Source of the DNA: an uncultured Eubacteriales bacterium | Lineage (GTDB): Bacteria > Bacillota > Clostridia > Christensenellales > Aristaeellaceae | Length of the DNA: 42,677 bases | NCBI GenBank assembly: GCA_902767315.1 | Contig: CACXHB010000066.1 | Location: forward strand, 1-42,677 | Direction of reading: 5' to 3' | In this document: one piece after another, positions 1-7,638 of the stretch | How positions within the stretch are numbered: the stretch's first letter is position 1 | Layout: each line of letters starts with the position of its first letter | Program-made: the position numbers and the translations under genes | Notes under the pieces: generated by a model | What the model was told of the DNA's origin: nothing | The model's database searches: none | What the model saw: only the letters and a program-made list of their open reading frames with translations

Positions 1-41
1 GCCTGAGCGGAGAATTGTTATAAAAGGACGTGGAATTTCCG

Positions 42-70
42 TTGACTATGGGACATAAATGTCATATAAT
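42..70 (+). promoter_or_regulatory. sigma-A promoter of the sugar isomerase gene
   Basis: A TTGACT -35 box (42-47) and a perfect TATAAT -10 box (65-70) are separated by 17 bases. Transcription should start near 76-77, giving a leader of under 30 bases before the ribosome site at 90-95. The spacer holds a perfect palindrome, listed separately. Confidence 0.8.
52..63. promoter_or_regulatory. palindrome in promoter spacer, candidate operator
   Basis: GACAT-AA-ATGTC (52-63) is a perfect inverted repeat lying exactly between the -35 and -10 boxes. A protein bound here would block RNA polymerase, so a repressor site is the natural reading. No regulator gene adjoins it, and I do not recognise the half-site as that of a specific family. 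Confidence 0.4.
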
Positions 71-103
71 GAAGCTACAGAATCTACAAGGGAGGCTGTC
101 ACT

Positions 104-931
104 ATGAAAAAAACCATGATTGGATATCAGGTATATTCCGCTCGCGAAGACGCGGCCAAGGATCTGCTGGGCACCCTGAAGGCCCTGAAGGCCATGGGCT
201 ATGACGGCGTGGAATTCGCCGGCTTTTACGGACACACCGCCGAAGAAGTGAAGGCCATGCTGGACGAGGTGGGTCTGGTGGCCATTTCTCATCACGTGCC
301 CTTCGCCGCCATGCGTGAGGACATCGATAAGGTCATCCGCGACAACAAGACCATCGGCTGCAAGTACATCGCCATTCCTTTCCTGGACGAGGAAACCCGT
401 CCCGGCAGCGCTGGCTTTGCTTCCGTGATTCGCGACGTGTATCGCTTCGGCCGCAAGATGAAGGACGCGGGCATTCAGCTTTTGTATCACAACCACGATT
501 TTGAATTCGTGACCCTGTCCGGCCAGTTCGGCCTGGATTTCCTGTATGACGCGGTGCCCGAGTGCATTCTGCAGACGGAACTGGACTGCTGCTGGGTGAA
601 GTACGCCGGCCAGAATCCCGCCGATTACGTGCGCAAGTATGCGGGCCGCTGCGAAGTGGTGCATCTGAAGGACTACGTAGGCCACAAGGAAGCGGGCAAG
701 AACCCCTACGCCCTCATCGGCGTGGACGAGGACACCGCCAAGGCCGACGAAGGCGTGGCCTTCGAATTCCGTCCCGTGGGCTACGGCTGCCAGGATATTC
801 CCTCCATTATTAAGGCGGGTCAGGAATCCGGCACCGAGTGGTTCATCGTGGAGCAGGATCTCTCCGTGGGCCGCACGCCCCTGGAAGCCGCCAAGATGAG
901 CGTGGAATACCTCAGGGGACTGGGACTGTAA
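104..931 (+). CDS. sugar phosphate isomerase/epimerase (xylose-isomerase-like TIM barrel)
   Basis: A 275-residue cytoplasmic protein of the AP-endonuclease-2/xylose-isomerase-like TIM-barrel family, which isomerises or epimerises sugars, inositols and sugar acids with a divalent metal. Visible family marks are YHNHDFEF (128-135), ELD (159-161), HLKD (187-190) and the C-terminal EQD (250-252), where the metal-binding Glu/Asp/His residues of the family lie. The start at 104 is chosen because GGGAGG lies 8 bases upstream; the in-frame ATG at 59 lies upstream of the predicted transcription start. It is monocistronic: its own promoter at 42-70, a terminator directly after. The substrate cannot be named. 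The sugar-acid cluster 3 kb downstream makes a role in sugar catabolism plausible, but that is inference. Confidence 0.88.
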   Translation: MKKTMIGYQVYSAREDAAKDLLGTLKALKAMGYDGVEFAGFYGHTAEEVKAMLDEVGLVAISHHVPFAAMREDIDKVIRDNKTIGCKYIAIPFLDEETRPGSAGFASVIRDVYRFGRKMKDAGIQLLYHNHDFEFVTLSGQFGLDFLYDAVPECILQTELDCCWVKYAGQNPADYVRKYAGRCEVVHLKDYVGHKEAGKNPYALIGVDEDTAKADEGVAFEFRPVGYGCQDIPSIIKAGQESGTEWFIVEQDLSVGRTPLEAAKMSVEYLRGLGL

Positions 932-941
932 CGCATTTTTC

Positions 942-973
942 GCCCGGGCAAAACGCTGCCCGGGCTTCTTTTT
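942..973 (+). terminator. rho-independent terminator
   Basis: An 8-bp all-G/C stem GCCCGGGC (942-949 with 958-965) and an 8-base loop are followed by TTCTTTTT. It closes the isomerase transcription unit. Confidence 0.85.
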
Positions 974-991
974 ATGCGCAGGAGGCGCGAA

Positions 992-1279
992 ATGACAGAA
1001 ATATTGCAGGTAAAAAGAATACGCCCCTGTGGAACGCATTGGCCGAATATGCATTTCCCCTGGATCAGTTCCATCTTCGTTGACGAATCCGCCCGCGGAC
1101 GCCGGCTCAGCGGACAGATGGTGGCGGCAGTGATTGACCACGCGCGAAAAATGGGATTTCGCAGGGTCTATATCCCCTCGGATATGCTGGGCTTTTATGA
1201 AGCATATGGCTTTGAAAAGATCAACACACCGGTGAACTACGGGGGAGAAACAGACTTTATTTTTGCCAGAGACATTTAA
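992..1279 (+). pseudogene. GNAT N-acetyltransferase remnant (frameshift plus internal deletion)
   Basis: An ATG at 992 has a good ribosome site (GGAGG, 981-985) and opens MTEILQVK. The reading frame then becomes meaningless until ISSIFVDESARGRR, the acetyl-CoA-binding motif A of GNAT acetyltransferases, after which it runs normally to FYEAYGFEKI and the stop. In the neighbouring frame the sequence after the A5 run at 1012-1016 reads KKNTPLWNALAEYAF, which is what the N-terminus of this GNAT group should look like. So the gene appears to have suffered a one-base indel in the A run and loss of roughly 70-80 codons between the N-terminal helix and motif A. The 95 residues left are far short of the usual ~160-170. 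A functional mini-protein is unlikely. The family is clear; the pseudogene interpretation is inferred. Confidence 0.65.
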
Positions 1280-1283
1280 AAAA

Positions 1284-1310
1284 GGAGAAGCTCGCTGCCT
1301 CTCCGTTTTT
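1284..1310. terminator. weak bidirectional terminator between convergent genes
   Basis: GGAGA (1284-1288) can pair with TCTCC (1300-1304). An A run lies to its left and GTTTTTGTTT to its right, so either strand's transcript would end in U after a short stem. It lies between the GNAT remnant and the convergent ABC operon. Confidence 0.5.
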
Positions 1311-1312
1311 GT

Positions 1313-1894
1313 TTACGCTTCTTTTGCCATTCCCAGATCCAGCACGTTTTTTACCTGCATCAGGCTTTTTTCCGCGCCGTCGTGGGTCACGAGAATCCGC
1401 ACGGCCCGGGGACAGTGGGAAAGGATGAAGTTTGCGGCCACTTCCCGGGCGGCGGGATCCAGTCCCTTGAAGGGTTCGTCCAGAATCAATACGTCCGCAT
1501 CCGCCAGCACCGCCCGGGCGATGGCCACCCGGCGACGCATGCCGCCGCTGTATTGGCTCACGGGGGTCTCGTCCCGCGCCGGCAGCCCCAGCGCCGTCAG
1601 CGCTTCGGAAATCTGCTGATCCGGGGTAGAAACCGCCAGTCGCAGATTTTTCCGGGCGGACAGGTGTTCCATCAGCCGATCCTCCTGAAACACCGCGGCA
1701 AAGGTTTTCGCGCCCTCGGGATCAATCGTCCCCGCGTCCGGCCGCAAAAGCCCCAGCATCAGCTTTACCAGCGTGGTTTTGCCCCGGCCCGAAGGCCCCA
1801 GAACGGCGGTGGTTTCCCCGGTGGGAAAGGAAAAGGAGCAGTCCGTCAAAACGGGCTTCCCCTCAAAGGCCTTGCACAGACGTTCAACGCGCAT
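1313..1894 (-). CDS. ABC transporter ATP-binding protein (NitT/TauT/SsuB type)
   Basis: The 193-residue ATPase subunit of a NitT/TauT-type importer. It carries Walker A GPSGRGKTT (33-41), Q-loop FQED (69-72), signature QYSGGM (114-119), Walker B VLILDEP (135-141) and the H-loop His171. The protein is about 50-60 residues shorter than typical SsuB/TauB; it stops just after the H-loop region, so the core is complete but the C-terminal extension is missing. Its ATG overlaps the end of the permease gene by 11 bases, implying translational coupling. With the permease and the lipoprotein upstream it forms a complete three-gene importer. The substrate is unknown: no thiamine riboswitch and no sulfonate or nitrate enzymes lie nearby. 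Confidence 0.92.
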   Translation of the reverse strand: MRVERLCKAFEGKPVLTDCSFSFPTGETTAVLGPSGRGKTTLVKLMLGLLRPDAGTIDPEGAKTFAAVFQEDRLMEHLSARKNLRLAVSTPDQQISEALTALGLPARDETPVSQYSGGMRRRVAIARAVLADADVLILDEPFKGLDPAAREVAANFILSHCPRAVRILVTHDGAEKSLMQVKNVLDLGMAKEA

Positions 1895-2633
1895 TTTCCA
1901 GCCCCCTTCCCAGGCGATTTACCAGGTGCAGCATGCATTTTTCCAGCGTGACGCTTAAAAGAATGATGGCCAGCGTCCATGCAAACAGCTCCGGCGTGGA
2001 GAAAAACACCTTGGCCCGGTGCAGCGCCGAGCCGATGGAATTCTTCGGCTGGGCGATGACCTCCGCGGCAATGCCCGCCTTCCAGCACATGCCCAGGGAA
2101 AGGCGCATGGCGGTGAGCAGATAGGGGAAGGCCGCGGGCCAGTAAATGCCCCGAATGCGATTGAAGGCGCTCATGCGGAATACCTTCGCCATTTCCAACA
2201 GCTGCGCGTCCGCCCGGTTCAGCCCTTCCAGAAAATTGGAATAGATCAGCGGCAGCACCATCAGAAAGGCCATGAAGATGGAAAGATTTTTCGAAGGAAT
2301 CCAGATCAGCGCCAATATGACAAAGGAGGCCACCGGCGTGGCCTTTACCGCCGACATCACGGGAAACAGCATTTCCCGCAGCGGCATGTAGATTTTCGCC
2401 AGGGCGGCCAGGCCCACCCCCAGCACAAGCCCCGCGAAAAATCCCGCCAGAATGCGCAAAAGGGAGCCTGCCACGCTCTGATAAAAGGCGGCGGTTTGCA
2501 AAAGGGAGAAAAGCGCCTGCAATGTTTCCAGCGGGGAAACCAGCAAAATTCGCTGATTGACCGCCATGGCGGCCGTTTGCCACAAAAGCAGCCAGAACAC
2601 CACGGCCAATATCCGCCAGCATCGTTTCTTCAC
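1884..2633 (-). CDS. ABC transporter permease (SsuC/TauC-like)
   Basis: A 249-residue integral membrane subunit of the binding-protein-dependent transport inner-membrane family. Several hydrophobic segments are visible (about 8-27, 55-80, 100-133, 218-232). The cytoplasmic coupling loop, roughly 145-170, is the EAA-type region that docks on the ATPase. The start is a GTG at 2633 preceded by GGAAGGGAG. The gene follows the binding protein by 30 bases and overlaps the ATPase gene by 11. It is expected to form a homodimeric channel with two copies of the ATPase. Confidence 0.9.
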   Translation of the reverse strand: MKKRCWRILAVVFWLLLWQTAAMAVNQRILLVSPLETLQALFSLLQTAAFYQSVAGSLLRILAGFFAGLVLGVGLAALAKIYMPLREMLFPVMSAVKATPVASFVILALIWIPSKNLSIFMAFLMVLPLIYSNFLEGLNRADAQLLEMAKVFRMSAFNRIRGIYWPAAFPYLLTAMRLSLGMCWKAGIAAEVIAQPKNSIGSALHRAKVFFSTPELFAWTLAIILLSVTLEKCMLHLVNRLGRGLENAR

Positions 2634-2663
2634 AGGGCTTTTCTCCCTTCCGTTTGTTTGAAT

Positions 2664-3626
2664 TTATTCGGCTACATAATAGAAATCATCTCCGGGCAGT
2701 GCGCCGCCCACGGCGGTGGGATCCTGCTCATACAGGGCGGCAAGATAGCCGGAGAGCTTGGTGGTCATTTCCTCGCCGGTGATGCACACGATGTTGCAGG
2801 CGGGAATGGCCTTCTCGGCGATGGGAGCTTTGCCCACGATTTCCATCTCAACGATCCACTCCGCAGCTTCTGCGGGATTTTCGTTGACATAGGCGGTAGA
2901 GGCGGCGTACTCGGTCAGGAAGGCCTGCACCGCTTCGGGGTTTTCTTCCGCAAAGGCCTTGCGCACCACGGCCACACCGGTGATCATGGCGCTGCCGTTG
3001 CCGATGGTGTCCCACTCGTCGGTGAGGCTCAGGGCCACGCGGGCGGTTTCGTTCTGCATCAGTACGCTGGTCACAAAGGGCTGGGGCAGCACCGCCACGG
3101 CGCCTTCCTCAGACAGCATGGCGCTGGCCACTTCCGCGGCTTCGGACTTGAACTCAATTTCCACGTCCTTGTCGGGATCCAGGCCGTTGCCCGCCAGAAT
3201 GTAGCGCAGGCCGTATTCCGGGGTAGCGCCCTGGCCGGTGGAATAAATCTTTTTGCCCGCCAGATCCGCCACGGAATGCACGGTATCGCCGTTTTCGATC
3301 ACGTACAATACGCCCAGGGTATTAATGGCGCACACCTGCAGGCCGCCCTCGGTCTTGTTGTAGAGCACGCTGGCCAGGTTAGCGGGAATCAGGGCGATGT
3401 CCAAATCGCCCCGCACCAGGGCGGGCGTCAGCGCGTCGGGAGTGGCTTCCATGGTGAAGGTGTAGTCGTTGGCGGTTTCTTCCGCGTGCATCAGCTGCAC
3501 CAGGCCCATGGTGGTGGGGCCCTTCAGAGAACCCACCCGCACGGCGGTCTTTTCCGCGCCTGCGCCGCAGGCCGCCAGGCACATCGCCAGCGTCAGAACC
3601 AGTACCAGAGCAAGGGTCTTTTTCAT
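2664..3626 (-). CDS. ABC transporter substrate-binding lipoprotein (NMT1/TauA/SsuA-like)
   Basis: A 320-residue extracellular binding protein. A lipoprotein signal is clear: KK near the N-terminus, a hydrophobic stretch and lipobox LAAC (17-20), so Cys20 would be acylated. The mature part has the type-2 periplasmic binding fold pattern seen in NMT1/THI5 and TauA/SsuA proteins: an early strand with VGSLKGPTTMG, then DIALIPANLAS, later VLPQPFV. It is the first gene of the importer operon. The ligand cannot be deduced: the family takes nitrate, sulfonates, pyrimidine precursors and aromatic acids. The context of sugar-acid genes on the other strand is not informative. Confidence 0.88.
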   Translation of the reverse strand: MKKTLALVLVLTLAMCLAACGAGAEKTAVRVGSLKGPTTMGLVQLMHAEETANDYTFTMEATPDALTPALVRGDLDIALIPANLASVLYNKTEGGLQVCAINTLGVLYVIENGDTVHSVADLAGKKIYSTGQGATPEYGLRYILAGNGLDPDKDVEIEFKSEAAEVASAMLSEEGAVAVLPQPFVTSVLMQNETARVALSLTDEWDTIGNGSAMITGVAVVRKAFAEENPEAVQAFLTEYAASTAYVNENPAEAAEWIVEMEIVGKAPIAEKAIPACNIVCITGEEMTTKLSGYLAALYEQDPTAVGGALPGDDFYYVAE

Positions 3627-3666
3627 TTGGGAAACACCTCTTTCTGCTAAATAAAGTACCCTAACT

Positions 3667-3695
3667 ATAATATACCCTTTGTGTAAATTCCTAAA
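3667..3695 (-). promoter_or_regulatory. candidate promoter of the ABC importer operon
   Basis: On the minus strand TATTAT (3667-3672) lies 17 bases from TTTAGG (3690-3695). The -10 is acceptable and the -35 poor. It is the best candidate in the intergenic space, which also holds the divergent promoter at 3700-3728, so the two may compete. Confidence 0.35.
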
Positions 3696-3699
3696 CCGC

Positions 3700-3728
3700 T
3701 TGCCAGGAGAAGCAGAATGAATTATAAT
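3700..3728 (+). promoter_or_regulatory. sigma-A promoter of the sugar-acid operon
   Basis: TTGCCA (3700-3705), a 17-base spacer and a perfect TATAAT (3723-3728). The predicted start point near 3735 lies downstream of the ATG at 3717, which rules that ATG out and fixes the kinase start at 3765, served by AGGAGG at 3751-3756. Confidence 0.8.
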
Positions 3729-3764
3729 AGAATTATCTTAATTTGGAATCAGGAGGCTATCGGC

Positions 3765-4829
3765 ATGTCGGAGAAAAAATACAGTCTTATCACTGCCACC
3801 AGCATGGGCGTGCGCATTACGCCCACCATGCGCCAGCCCGTGGGCATTGGCAATACCTATATGATGCAGGCCACCAGCGCGGAAAGCAACGTATTGAATG
3901 TTTCCGCTTCTCTGGGGCTGGAAACACTGGCGCTGACGGCTTTTGTAAAGGACAGCCCCATCGCGGCCTTTATCAAGGGCGAACTGCGCCGCCGGAATAT
4001 TCGCTATGTGGGCCCGGAAGTGGAACAGGGCGGCCCCTGGGGATACCGGCATCAGTTTAATATCGCCGACGCGGGCTTCGGCATGCGCGGCCCCCGGGTA
4101 CATAACGACCGGGCGGGAGAAGTGGGCCGCACCCTGAAGGCGGAAGATTTCGACCTGGAGACCATCTTCGGAAAAGAGGGCGCGGAAATTCTGCACATCT
4201 CTGGCCTGTTCGCGGCGCTTTCTCCGGAAACGGGCAAGCTCTGCCTGAAGCTTTCCGAAATGGCGAAAAAATACGGCACAAAAATCAGCTTCGACCTGAA
4301 CTACCGGGCTTCCTTCTGGGTCAACCGCGAAGCGGAGCTGCGGGACATCTTCACCCAGATCGCCAGCCGCGCGGACATCCTTATCGGCAACGAAGAGGAC
4401 TATCAGCTTGCCCTGGGCGTGGAAGGCCCCGAGGCGGGCGGCAAGGACATCGCCGCCAAGATCGACGGCTTCAAGGGCATGATTACCGCCGCCACCAAGC
4501 AGTTCCCCAACGCCAAGGTCTTCGCCACCACTCTGCGGCAGGTCATCAACGCCAATGAGCATATGTGGGGCGCCATCATGCTGGCGGACGGCCAGTGGTT
4601 TGTGGAAGAGCCCCGCGCCATTCCCGTGCTGGACCGCATCGGCGGCGGCGATGCCTTCGTGGGCGGCATGCTGTACGCCTATCTGAAGGGCTGGGAAAGC
4701 GAAAAGTGGATCCGCTTCGGCTGGGCCACCGGCGCAATGGCCACCACCATGGTGGAAGACTACGCCTCACCCGTGGACGAAGACCAGGTCTGGAGCGTAT
4801 GGAAGGGCAACGCCCGGGTAAAGCGCTGA
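3765..4829 (+). CDS. PfkB-family sugar kinase, probable 2-keto-3-deoxygluconate kinase
   Basis: A 354-residue ribokinase/PfkB-fold kinase. The C-terminal signature [12 protein letters not shown] (from residue 290) holds the anion hole GGGD and the catalytic base Asp296. The N-terminal substrate region [14 protein letters not shown] is closest to the 2-keto-3-deoxygluconate (KDG) kinase group. The expected reaction is ATP-dependent phosphorylation of KDG or a related keto sugar acid to the 6-phosphate form. It is the first gene of an operon; gnd follows 17 bases later and a LarA-like enzyme after that, which supports a sugar-acid substrate. Family certain, substrate inferred. Confidence 0.85.
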   Translation: MSEKKYSLITATSMGVRITPTMRQPVGIGNTYMMQATSAESNVLNVSASLGLETLALTAFVKDSPIAAFIKGELRRRNIRYVGPEVEQGGPWGYRHQFNIADAGFGMRGPRVHNDRAGEVGRTLKAEDFDLETIFGKEGAEILHISGLFAALSPETGKLCLKLSEMAKKYGTKISFDLNYRASFWVNREAELRDIFTQIASRADILIGNEEDYQLALGVEGPEAGGKDIAAKIDGFKGMITAATKQFPNAKVFATTLRQVINANEHMWGAIMLADGQWFVEEPRAIPVLDRIGGGDAFVGGMLYAYLKGWESEKWIRFGWATGAMATTMVEDYASPVDEDQVWSVWKGNARVKR

Positions 4830-4846
4830 GAAAGGGAGTAAACAGC

Positions 4847-6295
4847 ATGAAAAAAGCAGATATCGGCCTCATCGGCCTGGCAGTCATGGGTGAAAACCTG
4901 GTAATGAACATGGAATCCAAGGGCTTCACCGTGGCCGTGTTCAACCGCACCACCTCCAAGGTGACCCACTTTGTAGAAGGCCGCGGCAAGGGCAAGAACA
5001 TCATCGGCACCTATTCCATCGAGGAACTGGTGGAAAATCTGGAAAAGCCCCGGAAGGTCATGCTCATGGTGAAGGCCGGCGCGCCGGTGGATTCCTTCAT
5101 CGAGCAGCTGATTCCCCATCTGGAAAAGGGCGACATCATCATCGACGGCGGCAATTCCCATTTCCCGGATACCATCCGCCGCTGCCAGTATGTAGAAAGC
5201 AAGGGCCTGTATTATATCGGCACCGGCGTCTCCGGCGGCGAGGAGGGCGCCCTGAAGGGCCCCAGCATGATGCCCGGCGGTTCCCCGGAAGCATGGCCCT
5301 ATGTGAAGCCCATTTTCCAAAGCATCTGCGCCAAGGTAAACGGCGAACCCTGCTGTGACTGGGTGGGCGAAGGCGGCGCGGGCCACTTCGTCAAAATGGT
5401 GCACAACGGCATTGAATATGGCGATATGCAGCTCATCTGCGAAGCCTATCAGCTGATGCGGGATTATCTGGGCATGACGCCGGACGAAATGAGCCAGGTC
5501 TTCGGCGAATGGAACAAGGGCGAACTGGACAGCTATCTGATCGAGATCACCCGGGACATTCTGGCCTACAAGGACAAGGACGGCAAGCCCCTGGTAGATG
5601 TGATTCTGGACACCGCCGGCCAGAAGGGCACCGGCAAATGGACGGGCATCGCGGCGCTGGACGAAGGCGTGCCCCTGACTCTCATCGGCGAGGCGGTGTT
5701 TGCCCGCTGCCTGTCTGCCGCCAAGGAAGAGCGCGTGGCGGCCTCCAAGAAGCTCACCGGCCCCGAAGTGGTGTTTGAAGGGGATCGCATGGCCTTTATC
5801 GAGAAGATCCGCAAGGCCCTGTACGCCGCGAAGATCGTCTCCTATGCCCAGGGCTATGCGCTGATGCGCTCCGCCGCCAGGACCTACGGCTGGAACCTGA
5901 ATTACGGCGGCATCGCCATGATGTGGCGGGGCGGCTGCATCATCCGCAGTGTCTTCCTTGGCAAAATTCGCGAGGCTTTCGAAAAGGATCATGAGCTCAC
6001 CAACCTGCTGATGGACGATTATTTCGCTCAGGCGGTAGAAGAGGCCCAGTCTGGCTGGCGGGACGTGGTTTCTCAGGCGGTGCTCAACGGCGTTCCCGTG
6101 CCGGCTATGGCTTCCGCGCTGACCTATTTCGACGGCTATCGCACCCAGCGCCTCAGCGCCAACCTGCTGCAGGCTCAGCGCGATTACTTCGGCGCACATA
6201 CCTATGAGCGGCTGGACGCGCCCAGGGGCGAATTCTTCCATACCGACTGGACCGGCGAGGGCGGAGATACTGCCGCCTCCACCTATAACGCGTAA
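4847..6295 (+). CDS. gnd: 6-phosphogluconate dehydrogenase, decarboxylating
   Basis: A 482-residue protein, the classic long-form length. It oxidises and decarboxylates 6-phosphogluconate to ribulose 5-phosphate in the cytoplasm. The dinucleotide motif is GLAVMG (10-15); NRTTSK (33-38) is the NADP-binding arginine loop. SGGEEGA (129-135), catalytic Lys183, Asn187 and Glu190 in VKMVHNGIE fall at the textbook numbers. The C-terminal AHTYER...FHTDWT tail that reaches the other subunit is present. The start at 4847 has GGGAG upstream and gives the canonical [10 protein letters not shown]. Placement between a sugar-acid kinase and a LarA-like enzyme suggests a dedicated gluconate-type catabolic role rather than, or besides, the general pentose phosphate pathway. 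Confidence 0.97.
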   Translation: MKKADIGLIGLAVMGENLVMNMESKGFTVAVFNRTTSKVTHFVEGRGKGKNIIGTYSIEELVENLEKPRKVMLMVKAGAPVDSFIEQLIPHLEKGDIIIDGGNSHFPDTIRRCQYVESKGLYYIGTGVSGGEEGALKGPSMMPGGSPEAWPYVKPIFQSICAKVNGEPCCDWVGEGGAGHFVKMVHNGIEYGDMQLICEAYQLMRDYLGMTPDEMSQVFGEWNKGELDSYLIEITRDILAYKDKDGKPLVDVILDTAGQKGTGKWTGIAALDEGVPLTLIGEAVFARCLSAAKEERVAASKKLTGPEVVFEGDRMAFIEKIRKALYAAKIVSYAQGYALMRSAARTYGWNLNYGGIAMMWRGGCIIRSVFLGKIREAFEKDHELTNLLMDDYFAQAVEEAQSGWRDVVSQAVLNGVPVPAMASALTYFDGYRTQRLSANLLQAQRDYFGAHTYERLDAPRGEFFHTDWTGEGGDTAASTYNA

Positions 6296-6299
6296 GACC

Positions 6300-7583
6300 A
6301 TGAAAATTGCATATTCTGAAAACATTGCCCCCCGGGAAACGGGCTTTACCGACCAGGAACTGCGGGAGATTCTCTCCCGCACCCTGGCCCCTGTTCGCGG
6401 AAAGCTGAAAAAGCTGCTTCTGCTGCCCCCGGATTATACCCGCCTGCATTCCAACGCCGGACGCATTACCTGGCATATCTGGGATATGCTGAAGGACGAA
6501 TGCGAAATCGACATTCTTCCCGCCCTGGGCACCCATGTGCCCGTGACCCGGGAAGAGGCCGCAGCCATGTTCGGCGACATTCCCTATGAGCGATTCAAGG
6601 TGCATTCCTGGCGCACGGACGTGGAAAAAATCGGCGTGGTGCCCGGGGAATACGTGGCCGAAATTTCCGAGGGCATGGTTTCCGACCCCATCGACGTGGA
6701 AGTGAACCGGCTTTTGCTGGATCCCTCCTACGATCTGATTCTGTCCATCGGCCAGGTGGTACCCCACGAAGTGGTAGGCATGGCCAACCGGAATAAGAAC
6801 ATCTTCGTGGGCTGCGGCGGCTCGTCCATGATCAATTCCTCCCATATGCTTGGAGCCTTCTACGGCCTGGAGCGCATCATGGGCCGGGATCACACCCCCG
6901 TGCGGGACGTGTTCGATTATGCGGAAACGCATTTTCTGCAGCAGATTCCCCTGGAATATCTGCTCACCGTTACCACCGCCCCCGGCGGGCACATCCAGAC
7001 CCACGGGCTGATGATCGGCCGGGATCGGGTTTATTTTGAAAAGGCGGTGGCTCTGGCTCAGGAAAAGAACCTGAACCTGGTAGACCGTCCCTTCCAGACC
7101 TGCGTGGTGCTGTTGGACGAAAAGGAATTCAAGAGCACCTGGCTGGGCAATAAATCCGTTTACCGCACCCGCATGGCCATGGCCGACGGCGGCGAACTCA
7201 TCGTGCTGGCCCCCGGGGTAGAAAAATTTGGCGAAGATCCGGCCATTGACGCGCTGATTCGCAAATATGGCTATGCCGGCCGGGAAAAGACCATCGAAAA
7301 CGTGGGGAAGTACGCGGATCTGCGGGCGAATCTGTCCGCCGCCGCGCACATGATTCACGGCTCCGGCGACGGTCGTTTCCACATCACTTATTGTCCCCGG
7401 CATCTCACTCGTCAGGAGGTAGAAGGCGTGCATTACGGCTACGCCCCCTACGACGAAATGGTGAAAAAATATGACCCCGCGAAGCTGAAGGACGGCTGGA
7501 ACACCGTGGACGGTCAGAAAATTTATTACATTTCCAACCCGGCCCTGGGCCTCTGGGCGGACCGAAAGAAATTCGCGAAATAA
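6300..7583 (+). CDS. LarA-superfamily racemase/epimerase (DUF2088), nickel-pincer type
   Basis: A 427-residue homologue of lactate racemase LarA, which uses a covalently lysine-bound nickel-pincer nucleotide. Candidate catalytic and ligand residues are His79 (GTH, 77-79), His156 (VPHE), Lys166 (NRNKN) and His182 (SSH). The spacing His156-Lys166-His182 (10 and 16) is exactly that of L. plantarum LarA H174-K184-H200. DYTR (45-48) matches the substrate-phosphate-end motif DxTR of the family. The ATG at 6300 lies 4 bases after the gnd stop, so expression is coupled. The context argues for a sugar acid (gluconate-like C2 epimerisation) rather than lactate; that is inference. The larBCE genes that build the cofactor are not in the window. 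Confidence 0.82.
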   Translation: MKIAYSENIAPRETGFTDQELREILSRTLAPVRGKLKKLLLLPPDYTRLHSNAGRITWHIWDMLKDECEIDILPALGTHVPVTREEAAAMFGDIPYERFKVHSWRTDVEKIGVVPGEYVAEISEGMVSDPIDVEVNRLLLDPSYDLILSIGQVVPHEVVGMANRNKNIFVGCGGSSMINSSHMLGAFYGLERIMGRDHTPVRDVFDYAETHFLQQIPLEYLLTVTTAPGGHIQTHGLMIGRDRVYFEKAVALAQEKNLNLVDRPFQTCVVLLDEKEFKSTWLGNKSVYRTRMAMADGGELIVLAPGVEKFGEDPAIDALIRKYGYAGREKTIENVGKYADLRANLSAAAHMIHGSGDGRFHITYCPRHLTRQEVEGVHYGYAPYDEMVKKYDPAKLKDGWNTVDGQKIYYISNPALGLWADRKKFAK

Positions 7584-7590
7584 AAAATTT

Positions 7591-7630
7591 GCCCCCGGTC
7601 TGTGATGCTTTTCACAGCCGGGGGCGTTTT
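7591..7630. terminator. bidirectional rho-independent terminator
   Basis: GCCCCCGG-T-CTGTGA pairs with TCACAG-CCGGGGGC (7591-7605 with 7612-7625), followed by GTTTT on the plus strand and by AAATTTTTTATT on the minus strand. It ends both the sugar-acid operon and nrdD. Confidence 0.9.
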
Positions 7631-7638
7631 CTGTCTGA

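Noticed and set aside
3717..3764. Upstream ATG extending the PfkB kinase by 16 residues
   Set aside because: The ATG lies at the -10 box, before the predicted transcription start, and has no ribosome site; 3765 has AGGAGG.
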